Assembly (NCBI GenBank): GCA_002484335.1
Contig: DLJQ01000014.1
Span: forward strand, 97,304 to 102,770
Source: Flavobacteriales bacterium UBA7612
Lineage (GTDB): Bacteria; Bacteroidota; Bacteroidia; Flavobacteriales; Weeksellaceae
Direction: 5' to 3'
Length of the DNA stretch: 5,467 nt
This document shows positions 1 through 5,467 of this stretch, piece by piece. The notes beneath the pieces are model-generated. The model made no database searches. It worked only from the letters and a program-made list of their open reading frames with translations, and had not been told where the DNA came from. The first letter of the stretch is position 1; each line of letters begins with the position of its first letter. The position numbers and the translations under genes were made by a program.

Positions 1-11
1 TCTCTTTTTTT
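1..11 (-). terminator. Possible terminator cut by the window edge
   Basis: Just after the tandem stop codons of the lipoprotein gene, the minus strand reads seven A residues followed by GAGA and then leaves the window. An A-tract followed by a short G-containing arm is how the complete terminator at 2347-2376 begins, so this is probably the 5' arm of a similar hairpin. The other arm is not in the window, so this is inference. Confidence 0.3.
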
Positions 12-19
12 AATATTTA

Positions 20-352
20 TTATTTCTTCTTTTTATCAATTTCATCTAAATTATTAGTCAAATCTTTCAAACACGGTTCAACTAGTTTTTCTAATCTCGA
101 TTTTAATTCTGGAGTAGGATTCTTCATTTGCATCATTTCAGCATAAGTAAACTCACCTATCATCTTTTCAGAAGAACAAGAACAATATTTTTTAACTAAT
201 TCTTTTTTAGACTCAGACATACCTTCTTGTATTGCTACCTTCTCACAATAACTTATTGTTTCATTCTTTAGAACCGTATTATTTTTATCTGGTTTTGAAT
301 TACAAGAAATAATTAGAGTAATTACTGTAAGCAACAATACAATTTTTTTCAT
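20..352 (-). CDS. Small four-cysteine lipoprotein of unknown function
   Basis: This 110-residue protein has a lipoprotein signal peptide: a KK start, a hydrophobic stretch at residues 4-15, and lipobox I-I-S-C with Cys17 as the lipidated residue. It should be anchored to a membrane from the periplasmic or outer face. The mature part is hydrophilic and probably helical. It carries four further cysteines: Cys36, a C-x-C pair at Cys57/Cys59 within YCSCSSEKM, and Cys94 in EPCLKDL. An even number suggests two disulfides, but a metal site is possible. It ends in a lysine run and tandem TAA TAA stops. I do not recognise a named family, although short Flavobacteriia lipoproteins with a YCxC helix are familiar. 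ATG at 352 is chosen because it gives a complete signal peptide. No Shine-Dalgarno is visible. The gene starts 41 bp after the aroQ stop with no hairpin between, so co-transcription with aroQ is likely. Confidence 0.8.
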   Translation of the reverse strand: MKKIVLLLTVITLIISCNSKPDKNNTVLKNETISYCEKVAIQEGMSESKKELVKKYCSCSSEKMIGEFTYAEMMQMKNPTPELKSRLEKLVEPCLKDLTNNLDEIDKKKK

Positions 353-393
353 CTTTATCTATTTAATTAATTATTTTGTCTAATATAAATGAT

Positions 394-813
394 TTATTTT
401 AAAAAAGATTCAATAGCTTCATTATAACCTGGTAACCCTTTACCTGTAATCATTTTCAAGCAGCTTTCTCCTGTTATACTAATTTTTCTAAAATCTTCTC
501 TTGCATAAATATCTGAAATATGTACTTCAATTACTTTTGTTGTAATTGACTTTATAGCATCAGAAATTGCATAAGAATAATGAGAGTAAGCACCTGCATT
601 AAGAATAATTCCATCATACTTAAAACCTATTTCATGAAGTTTATCAATTATATCACCTTCATGATTTGATTGATAATAATGCAATGACAGATCAGGATAT
701 TGATGTTGTAATTTTACAAAAAAATCTTCAAAGGTTTCTCTTCCATAAATTTCTGGTTCACGGATACCTAATAAATTTAAATTAGGTCCGTTGATTATTT
801 GTATTTGTTTCAT
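394..813 (-). CDS. aroQ: Type II 3-dehydroquinate dehydratase
   Basis: This cytoplasmic enzyme of the shikimate pathway dehydrates 3-dehydroquinate to 3-dehydroshikimate, the third step toward aromatic amino acids. The 139 residues match the usual length of about 140-150 for this dodecameric flavodoxin-like family. The signature NGPNLNLLG lies at residues 8-16. By comparison with characterised type II enzymes, the catalytic set is intact: Arg18 and Tyr23 in the flexible loop (REPEIYG), Asn72 and His78 in NAGAYSH, Glu96 and His98 in EVHIS, then Arg105 and Arg109 in AREDFR. QSNHEG at 48-53 is also typical. Two features are less usual: Asp101 follows HIS where most homologues have Asn, and the segment after Arg109 (KISITGESCLKMITG) differs from the common SxISPVxxGVIxG form. 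ATG at 813 begins directly on the first beta strand. The leader is A/T-rich with no Shine-Dalgarno. The lipoprotein gene follows 41 bp downstream; a hairpin upstream separates it from rarA. Confidence 0.97.
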   Translation of the reverse strand: MKQIQIINGPNLNLLGIREPEIYGRETFEDFFVKLQHQYPDLSLHYYQSNHEGDIIDKLHEIGFKYDGIILNAGAYSHYSYAISDAIKSITTKVIEVHISDIYAREDFRKISITGESCLKMITGKGLPGYNEAIESFLK

Positions 814-926
814 TTTTATATTTTTATTTAAGTTTTATTCCATTGGCATAAGATTTGATCTAATAGAATTAACCAACTGAATATCATATAAACAATCAAT
901 CTTATTCAACACTATCAAAACCTTTT
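814..926. other. Intergenic leader of aroQ, promoter not identified
   Basis: This very AT-rich stretch lies between the hairpin after rarA and the aroQ start, and should hold the aroQ promoter if that hairpin terminates. On the minus strand the best approach to the Bacteroidota -7 box TAnnTTTG is TAAGATTG at 904-897, with one mismatch and no TTG at a suitable distance upstream. I therefore do not call a promoter. No RNA gene or convincing small gene was seen. Confidence 0.4.
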
Positions 927-958
927 AAATCTCAATTATTAAAATATAATTGAGATTT
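927..958 (-). terminator. Hairpin at the 3' end of rarA
   Basis: A perfect 13-bp inverted repeat has arms at 927-939 (AAATCTCAATTAT) and 946-958, with a 6-base loop. It begins 1 bp after the rarA stop codon (960-962), so it is placed to end or stabilise the rarA transcript. Read on the minus strand, the stem ends in TTT and is followed by AAAA, so the U-tract is weak. On the plus strand it is followed by a run of T residues (956-961), a better intrinsic terminator in a direction where no gene is seen. It may work in both directions, or may mainly protect the mRNA 3' end. Confidence 0.5.
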
Positions 959-959
959 T

Positions 960-2240
960 TTAATACCCATATTTACCTTTCCACTTCTGACTTAATGCCT
1001 GTTTATCTTGAAATTCTCTTTTATTATCTCCTGGTTCATAAAAAACAGATCCTACCAAATCATCAGGTAAAAATTCTTGTTCAACAAAATTTCCAGGAAA
1101 ATCATGAGAATATTTATATTCTTTACCATAATCTAACTCTTTCATCAACTTAGTTGGAGCATTTCTTAAACTTAAAGGAACTGGTAAATCTCCTGTCTGT
1201 TTAACTATTTGTTGTGCTTTACCTATAGCTATATAAGTCGCATTACTCTTTGGTGAATTAGCTAAATAAATAGCACATTGACTAAGTAATATTCTAGATT
1301 CTGGATATCCAACTACAGAAACAGCCTGAAAAGTATTATTTGCTAATATCATTGCTGTTGGATTTGCATTACCAATATCTTCTGAAGCAGAAATTAATAA
1401 TCTTCTGGCTATAAATTTCAAATCTTCACCTCCTTCAATCATCCTAGCTAACCAATAAACAGCTCCATTAGGATCCGAACCTCGAATAGATTTTATAAAT
1501 GCAGATATAATATCATAGTGTTGCTCTCCTGATTTATCATAAGCAGCTAAATTTTGTTGAATACGTTCATGAACAATCTCATTATTAATAATAATTTTTT
1601 CAGAAAATGAAAAACTATTAATAACCAACTCTAAACCATTAAGCAATTTTCTCGCATCTCCTCCTGAATACCTCAACAAAGCATCTGTTTCATATAATTC
1701 TATATCTAATTTAGATAAAACAACATCGTTTTTTATTGCTCTATTTATCAAATCAATTAAATCTGTTTTATCTAAATGTTTTAGAACATAGACTTGAGCC
1801 CTTGAAAGTAAAGCTGGAACAACTTCAAAACTAGGATTTTCCGTAGTAGCTCCTATAAGAGTAACAAGACCTTTTTCTACTGCACCCAATAAACTATCTT
1901 GTTGTGATTTATTAAACCGATGTATTTCATCAATAAATAAAATAGGATTTTTGTTCCCTGAAAATAAATTCTGACTTTTAGCTTTTTCAATAACTTCTCT
2001 TACTTCTTTTACACCAGAATTTATCGCACTTAATGTATAAAAAGGACGATCTGTAAGTTCTGATATCAATTGAGCTAAAGTTGTTTTTCCTGTACCTGGA
2101 GGTCCCCAAAAAATCATAGAAGCTATCATATCATGCTGCAACATCATTTTTATAGGTCCATTATCCCCTACTAAATGTTTTTGATTAATATAATCTTCCA
2201 GAGTTTTTGGACGCATTCTTTCTGCTAAAGGAGCATTCAT
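960..2240 (-). CDS. rarA: Replication-associated recombination protein A (RarA/MgsA), AAA+ ATPase
   Basis: RarA is a cytoplasmic clamp-loader-like ATPase, related to eukaryotic WRNIP1/Mgs1, that acts at stalled replication forks and gaps and forms tetramers. The 426 residues fit the family's usual length. The N-terminal MNAPLAERMRPKTLEDYI is the standard start and fixes ATG at 2240. The AAA+ core shows Walker A GPPGTGKTT (46-54), Walker B ILFIDEIH (100-107), sensor 1 in LIGATTENP (128-136), an arginine finger in LLSRAQ (Arg147), and sensor 2 in GGDARKLLN (Arg197). The C-terminal tetramerisation region contains SAFIKSIRGSDPNGAVYWLA (246-265) and ISASEDIGNANP (283-294), and ends in the typical W-KGKYGY. 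All key residues are present, so the protein should be active. It appears to be a single-gene transcript, with a likely promoter at 2260-2292 and a hairpin at its stop codon. Confidence 0.97.
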   Translation of the reverse strand: MNAPLAERMRPKTLEDYINQKHLVGDNGPIKMMLQHDMIASMIFWGPPGTGKTTLAQLISELTDRPFYTLSAINSGVKEVREVIEKAKSQNLFSGNKNPILFIDEIHRFNKSQQDSLLGAVEKGLVTLIGATTENPSFEVVPALLSRAQVYVLKHLDKTDLIDLINRAIKNDVVLSKLDIELYETDALLRYSGGDARKLLNGLELVINSFSFSEKIIINNEIVHERIQQNLAAYDKSGEQHYDIISAFIKSIRGSDPNGAVYWLARMIEGGEDLKFIARRLLISASEDIGNANPTAMILANNTFQAVSVVGYPESRILLSQCAIYLANSPKSNATYIAIGKAQQIVKQTGDLPVPLSLRNAPTKLMKELDYGKEYKYSHDFPGNFVEQEFLPDDLVGSVFYEPGDNKREFQDKQALSQKWKGKYGY

Positions 2241-2259
2241 AAAAAAATCTATTTAATTT

Positions 2260-2292
2260 CAAAGTTAACGAAATATAATAATTATAGTCCAA
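2260..2292 (-). promoter_or_regulatory. Likely housekeeping promoter of rarA
   Basis: On the minus strand TAACTTTG (2267-2260) is a perfect match to the Bacteroidota RpoD -7 consensus TAnnTTTG. A TTG (2292-2290) lies upstream with a 22-bp gap, within the range reported for the -33 element. Transcription would begin only about 12-15 bases before the rarA ATG, giving a very short leader. The motif match is seen directly; the start site is inferred. Confidence 0.5.
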
Positions 2293-2346
2293 TACAATTT
2301 CTTTCTTTTCGTATTTTATCTATTCTATTTGGAATTATAAAAAATA

Positions 2347-2376
2347 AAAAAAAGAGCTTTATTCAGCTCTTTTTTT
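2347..2376 (-). terminator. Intrinsic terminator overlapping the end of the Spy-like gene
   Basis: A perfect 12-bp stem has arms at 2347-2358 and 2365-2376. On the minus strand the 5' arm is AAAAAAAGAGCT, the loop is GAATAA, and the 3' arm AGCTCTTTTTTT runs into a further T and then ATTTT. The last codons of the Spy-like gene form the 5' arm, and its TAA stop lies in the loop. The A-tract/U-tract symmetry could give some termination on the plus strand, but no plus-strand gene approaches. Confidence 0.85.
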
Positions 2377-2688
2377 ACCATGATTTTTTTTAGCGTGTAA
2401 TTCTTTTAATTTTGCTTTTTGCTCTGGAGTAAAAACACTATCAATTTCATTAAATTCTTTTTTACGCAACTCAACCATTCTACGCTTAAGCTCTAATTTT
2501 TCATCTTTATAACTATCCTCAATCTGCTTTATTTTTAAAACTTGCGCATCTGACAAATTTAAATCCGTTTTTAATTTTTGTAATTTTTGTTCTCTAGAAG
2601 CTTCATCATTTTTATCTTGAGCAGATACATTAATTGAAACAAAAATAGAAGCAAAAAGAAAAATAAATCTATAATATTTCTTATTCAT
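2359..2688 (-). CDS. Spy/CpxP-like periplasmic protein with LTxxQ-type motifs
   Basis: This 109-residue exported protein has a signal peptide at residues 1-23 (NKKYYR, hydrophobic 8-20, VSA|QD cleavage). The mature part, about 86 residues, is highly charged and almost certainly all helical. It contains two LTxxQ-like motifs 41 residues apart, LSDAQ (45-49) and FTPEQ (86-90), the hallmark of the Spy/CpxP group. Known members are small periplasmic chaperones or stress sensors that bind unfolded envelope proteins. The helix between the motifs is rich in Lys, Glu and Arg (ELKRRMVELRKKEF, 66-79), and the C-terminus is basic (KKNHGKKRAE). ATG at 2688 gives the full signal peptide. It is divergent from the outer-membrane barrel gene, and both have the same ECF-type promoter unit, so joint induction is likely. 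Family membership rests on motifs, length and export signal. Chaperone activity is inferred, and a metal-responsive role of the CnrX/ZraP kind is an alternative, although few His and no Cys are present. Confidence 0.75.
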   Translation of the reverse strand: MNKKYYRFIFLFASIFVSINVSAQDKNDEASREQKLQKLKTDLNLSDAQVLKIKQIEDSYKDEKLELKRRMVELRKKEFNEIDSVFTPEQKAKLKELHAKKNHGKKRAE

Positions 2689-2716
2689 AATTATATATTT
2701 TTTATACTCTACTTTC

Positions 2717-2747
2717 TTTGACTTAATTAATATAAAAAGGTTTAAAA
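2717..2747 (-). promoter_or_regulatory. ECF-sigma-type promoter of the Spy-like gene
   Basis: The minus strand reads TTTTAAACCTTT (2747-2736), 13 bp, then GTCAAA (2722-2717). AACC (2742-2739) and GTC (2722-2720) are 16 bp apart, matching the general ECF pattern of an AAC-containing -35 and a GTC-containing -10. The expected start would be about 20 bases before the ATG at 2688. The identical unit on the other strand is the main support. Confidence 0.6.
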
Positions 2748-2844
2748 AGTTATTTGTTAAAATTATTATTGAATTAATTTTTCAAATACTTGTAACGCTT
2801 ATTGTTTTAATTCGACATATGAAATATAAATATTTTTATTCCAA

Positions 2845-2875
2845 TTTTAAACCTTTCAAAAAGACTTTTGTCAAA
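2845..2875 (+). promoter_or_regulatory. ECF-sigma-type promoter of the outer-membrane barrel gene
   Basis: TTTTAAACCTTT (2845-2856), 13 bp, then GTCAAA (2870-2875). AACC (2850-2853) and GTC (2870-2872) are separated by 16 bp. The expected start is near 2880-2883, leaving a leader of about 40 bases before ATG 2923. GACTTTTG (2863-2870) is one mismatch from the housekeeping -7 box, but it is not conserved in the mirror copy, so an ECF promoter is the better reading. Confidence 0.6.
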
Positions 2876-2922
2876 TAGAATAGTAAATAATAGAAACTAC
2901 TAAAAAACGTAAAATTAAACAA

Positions 2923-5427
2923 ATGAGGTTAAGAAGTTTATTTGCTTTTATTTTTATATGTATTTGTGCAAATATGAATGCACAAGAACTTTTGAAAATA
3001 AAAGGAAAAGTTTTAACAAGTGATAAAAAGCCTGTAGAATATACTACTATATCACTAGAAAGTAAAGAAGATGGAGTTGTAGCAGAGGAATCAACTGATG
3101 CAAATGGAGTGTTTAATATTCAAGCTAAAGCTGGAAGTTACATTTTAGTAATAGAACCTTTAGGATATGATATAATCGAAAAGCAAATTAATATCACATC
3201 AACAACTACTGATTTAGGCATTTTTACAGCAAAGACAGACCAAACTGTATCTTTAGATGCTGCAGTTATTACTGCTGAAAAACCTATATACAAAGTAGAA
3301 TTAGATAAAAAAGTATATGACATGGCTAATGATCCATTGTCACAAGGACAAACTTTATCTGATGCTCTTGCAAATGTACCTTCAGTATCTGTTGATGCAG
3401 AAGGAAATGTTTCTTTAAGAGGAAATGACAATGTCAAATTTTTAGTTGATGGAAAGCCTTCTGGAATGTTAGGTGTTTCTGATATCGCAGAAGCATTAAA
3501 AAATATCCCAGCAGAGAATGTTGAACGTATTGAGTTAGTAACAAACCCTTCAGCTAGATACGAAGCCTCTGGATCAGCTGGTATTATAAATATTGTCCTA
3601 AAAAAGGGAACAAATACAGGATTCAATGGATCTGTTTCTGTTAATGGTGGTTTTCCAAAAACAGCAGGTACAAATGTTAACTTAAATTACAAAACAAAGA
3701 AATATAACATTTATACAACTTTAGGTACTCGTTATTCAAATAACCAAGGTAATGGAGAATCATTATTAACAAACTTCTCTAATGGAATTGTAAAAGATTA
3801 CCGTAAATCAAGCACAGAACGAGATCGTATTAGAAGAAATTATAATGCTAGATTAGGAGGTGAATATTATTTAGATGACAAAAATACTTTAGGAGGTTCT
3901 GTTGGATATAGATACAATAACGGAAATAATATTAGTAATGTACGATACAACTATCTTGATTCTGACTTTATATTAACAGATAATAATGAACGTATTCAGA
4001 AAACTAAAGAACTAGAAACTAACTTTGATGCTGATGTCAATTACAAACATGAGTTTGATAAAAATGGCCATGAATTATCTATTGCTGGTAGATATTTTTA
4101 TGAGAAAGAAGATGAAAATGGTAACATATTAGGATTAAATAAACTTAACGAAACAACAGACAACCAAAGAACTTACAGTTTAGAAAAACAAAATACAGCA
4201 GTTTTTACTGCAGATTACGTTAAACCTATTGGCGAAAAAGGAAAATTTGAACTTGGAACTCGTATTGATTTAAACAATACAAAAACAAACAGTGGAAACA
4301 ATAATATTAATTCAGATGGATCTGAAACTCCAAATAGTGCTTTTTTAGCTGATATAAATAATCAACAAAATGTTTATGCTGCTTATGCTCAATTTGGTAA
4401 TTCTATCGGTGAAAAATTTCAATATTTTGCTGGTCTTAGAATGGAAAGTTCTGATATGAAAATTGACAATTATAATACTGGTCAAACTATTTCTAAAAAA
4501 TATACTGATTTATTCCCTACATTAACTCTTAATTATAAGTTTACTGATAAGAATGAAATGCAGTTAAGCTATTCCAGAAGAGTTCGCAGACCTATGGGAT
4601 TCATGTTAATGCCATTCTTCTCTAGCTTAAATGTATTAGATTTAAGAAAAGGAAATCCTGATTTAAATCCGACATATACTAATTCTTTAGAATTATCTTA
4701 TATTACTACTGTAGGTAAATTAATGATTACACCTTCGTTATTTTATCAAAAAACGACTAAAGTAATAAATGATTTTCAATCATATAATTGGATTAAAACA
4801 GAATCTGGAAATGATTACAATAAAGCATTTGAAACAATGCCTGTTAATGCTGGTAACGAAGACAGATATGGTATTGACGTAACTTCTACATACAAGCCTT
4901 TTAAATGGTGGAATTTAATGTTCAATGTAAATTTATTTGGTTATAATAGAACAGGAAGCTATTCTACTACTATAGATAACTACTTAAATCCTGATACAGG
5001 TGCCACAGAAACAAAAACAATGAGCCAAAGTTTTAAAGGTGACGGATTCAGTTCAAGAGGGAGACTATCTTCTAGCTTCATATTACCTTCTGATTTGAAA
5101 GTACAATTCGCAGGTAACTATATGGGAGGAATGAAAACAGCACAACAAAAAACAAAAGATAACCTTTCTATGGATTTTTCTTTATCAAAAGACTTGTTAA
5201 ATAAGAAAGCATCTTTAACATTAAATATTCGTGATGTATTCAACTCAAGAAAGCGTCAAATGACTAATTATTATGACGATTCTCAAAATTATGAAAGCAT
5301 GCGTTGGATGAAGCGCTCTATTAATTTATCATTTACTTACAGATTCAAAAATACTGGTGGACATGATAAAAATAAACAGCAACCAGAAAATGGTGAAGGA
5401 ATGGAACAACAAGGTCAAGAAATGTAA
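2923..5427 (+). CDS. TonB-dependent-receptor-like outer-membrane beta-barrel protein (OMP_b-brl_3 type)
   Basis: This 834-residue outer-membrane protein has a signal peptide at 1-20 (NMNA|QE). A carboxypeptidase-regulatory-like beta-sandwich follows at about 24-105 (IKGKV, TDANGVF, GSYILVIEPLGY). A linker with a TonB-box-like LDAAVITAEKP (111-121) leads to a plug at about 130-230, with LSDALANVPSVSVDAEG (145-161), SLRGNDNVKFLVDGKPSG (164-181) and NPSARYEASGSAGIINIV (208-225). The rest is barrel, with family landmarks YSRRVRRP (550-557) and GNPDLNPTYTNSLELSY (577-593) and the terminal strand near 798-808 (INLSFTYRF). A hydrophilic Gln/Glu/Gly-rich tail of 26 residues follows. The mature protein has no cysteine. 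No SusD-like partner is adjacent, so a SusC glycan system is unlikely and the substrate is unknown; a role in envelope maintenance is possible. ATG at 2923 gives the full signal peptide. The gene is transcribed alone, divergently from the Spy-like gene, with the same promoter unit. Confidence 0.93.
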   Translation: MRLRSLFAFIFICICANMNAQELLKIKGKVLTSDKKPVEYTTISLESKEDGVVAEESTDANGVFNIQAKAGSYILVIEPLGYDIIEKQINITSTTTDLGIFTAKTDQTVSLDAAVITAEKPIYKVELDKKVYDMANDPLSQGQTLSDALANVPSVSVDAEGNVSLRGNDNVKFLVDGKPSGMLGVSDIAEALKNIPAENVERIELVTNPSARYEASGSAGIINIVLKKGTNTGFNGSVSVNGGFPKTAGTNVNLNYKTKKYNIYTTLGTRYSNNQGNGESLLTNFSNGIVKDYRKSSTERDRIRRNYNARLGGEYYLDDKNTLGGSVGYRYNNGNNISNVRYNYLDSDFILTDNNERIQKTKELETNFDADVNYKHEFDKNGHELSIAGRYFYEKEDENGNILGLNKLNETTDNQRTYSLEKQNTAVFTADYVKPIGEKGKFELGTRIDLNNTKTNSGNNNINSDGSETPNSAFLADINNQQNVYAAYAQFGNSIGEKFQYFAGLRMESSDMKIDNYNTGQTISKKYTDLFPTLTLNYKFTDKNEMQLSYSRRVRRPMGFMLMPFFSSLNVLDLRKGNPDLNPTYTNSLELSYITTVGKLMITPSLFYQKTTKVINDFQSYNWIKTESGNDYNKAFETMPVNAGNEDRYGIDVTSTYKPFKWWNLMFNVNLFGYNRTGSYSTTIDNYLNPDTGATETKTMSQSFKGDGFSSRGRLSSSFILPSDLKVQFAGNYMGGMKTAQQKTKDNLSMDFSLSKDLLNKKASLTLNIRDVFNSRKRQMTNYYDDSQNYESMRWMKRSINLSFTYRFKNTGGHDKNKQQPENGEGMEQQGQEM

Positions 5428-5452
5428 TTAACTTGGAACAATTAGTTAAAAT

Positions 5453-5467
5453 AAAAAAAGCGAGATA
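5453..5467 (+). terminator. Probable terminator of the barrel gene, cut by the window edge
   Basis: Twenty-six bases after the TAA stop, seven A residues are followed by GCGAGA and the window ends. This resembles the 5' arm of the complete terminator at 2347-2376, and a matching TCTCGC plus T-tract would be expected just outside. A 6-bp repeat TTAACT/AGTTAA (5428-5433, 5444-5449) lies before it but is too weak to call. Confidence 0.4.

Larger units (their letters stand above)
2717..2875. repeat. Mirror-symmetric inverted repeat pair in the divergent region
   Basis: A 12-bp inverted repeat (2736-2747 against 2845-2856) and a 6-bp one (2717-2722 against 2870-2875) share the same centre, position 2796, with 13 bp between the two elements on each side. 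The 97 bp between the inner arms show no comparable symmetry, so this is two facing copies of a binding unit rather than one long palindrome or hairpin. Confidence 0.85.

Noticed and set aside
897..904. TAAGATTG on the minus strand as an aroQ -7 box
   Set aside because: One mismatch from TAnnTTTG, and the nearest upstream TTG is only about 11 bp away, so spacing does not fit.
835..924. 29-codon open frame on the minus strand before aroQ
   Set aside because: It has no ATG except two codons near its end, no start signal and no recognisable similarity; a frame this short is expected in such AT-rich DNA.
917..926. AAAACCTTTT on the plus strand, resembling the ECF -35 element
   Set aside because: At the 16-bp distance there is TTA, not GTC, and it would point into the 3' end of rarA with no plus-strand gene.
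950..1153. 67-codon open frame on the plus strand
   Set aside because: It lies antisense to the conserved C-terminal part of rarA and starts in the terminator region; the translation shows no recognisable features.
3138..3626. 162-codon open frame on the minus strand
   Set aside because: It is antisense to the conserved regulatory and plug domains of the barrel gene, which fully explain the sequence; it is a shadow frame.
2923..5427. SusC-type receptor of a polysaccharide utilisation locus
   Set aside because: No SusD-like gene or glycan enzyme is present, and the barrel motifs (YSRRVRRP, GNPDLNP) fit the OMP_b-brl_3 group instead.
5428..5449. 6-bp inverted repeat after the barrel gene as its terminator
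   Set aside because: The stem is short and A/T-rich with a 10-base loop and no T-tract; the A-tract plus GCGAGA at the window end is a better candidate.

Overview
The window is AT-rich and looks chromosomal, from a member of the Bacteroidota, most likely the Flavobacteriia. The evidence is that all five genes stop with TAA and start with ATG behind A-rich leaders without a Shine-Dalgarno sequence. There is also a perfect TAnnTTTG-type -7 box before rarA, signal peptides ending in A|Q, and an outer-membrane receptor of the carboxypeptidase-regulatory/plug/OMP_b-brl_3 type typical of this phylum. I see no mobile element, CRISPR array, tRNA, rRNA or broken gene.

Layout. Four genes lie on the minus strand. 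From the right they are a Spy/CpxP-like periplasmic protein (2688-2359), rarA for the replication-associated AAA+ ATPase (2240-960), aroQ for type II 3-dehydroquinate dehydratase (813-394), and a small four-cysteine lipoprotein (352-20). One large gene, an 834-residue TonB-receptor-like outer-membrane beta-barrel protein, lies on the plus strand (2923-5427). The Spy-like gene and rarA each end at a hairpin, so rarA and aroQ appear to be separate transcripts. The lipoprotein follows aroQ after 41 bp with no hairpin and is probably co-transcribed. Both window edges seem to cut through further terminator hairpins. No gene-free stretch exceeds 300 bp; the longest is the 234-bp divergent region 2689-2922.

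The most interesting part is that divergent region. It holds two outward-facing copies of one promoter-like unit, TTTTAAACCTTT, then 13 bp, then GTCAAA, one on each strand and exactly mirror-symmetric about position 2796. Each copy has AACC and GTC separated by 16 bp, which is the geometry of an ECF (group 4) sigma-factor promoter. My inference is that the Spy-like chaperone and the outer-membrane barrel protein are switched on together by one ECF sigma factor encoded elsewhere, as an envelope-stress or envelope-maintenance pair. The other genes are housekeeping (rarA, aroQ) or of unknown role (the lipoprotein).
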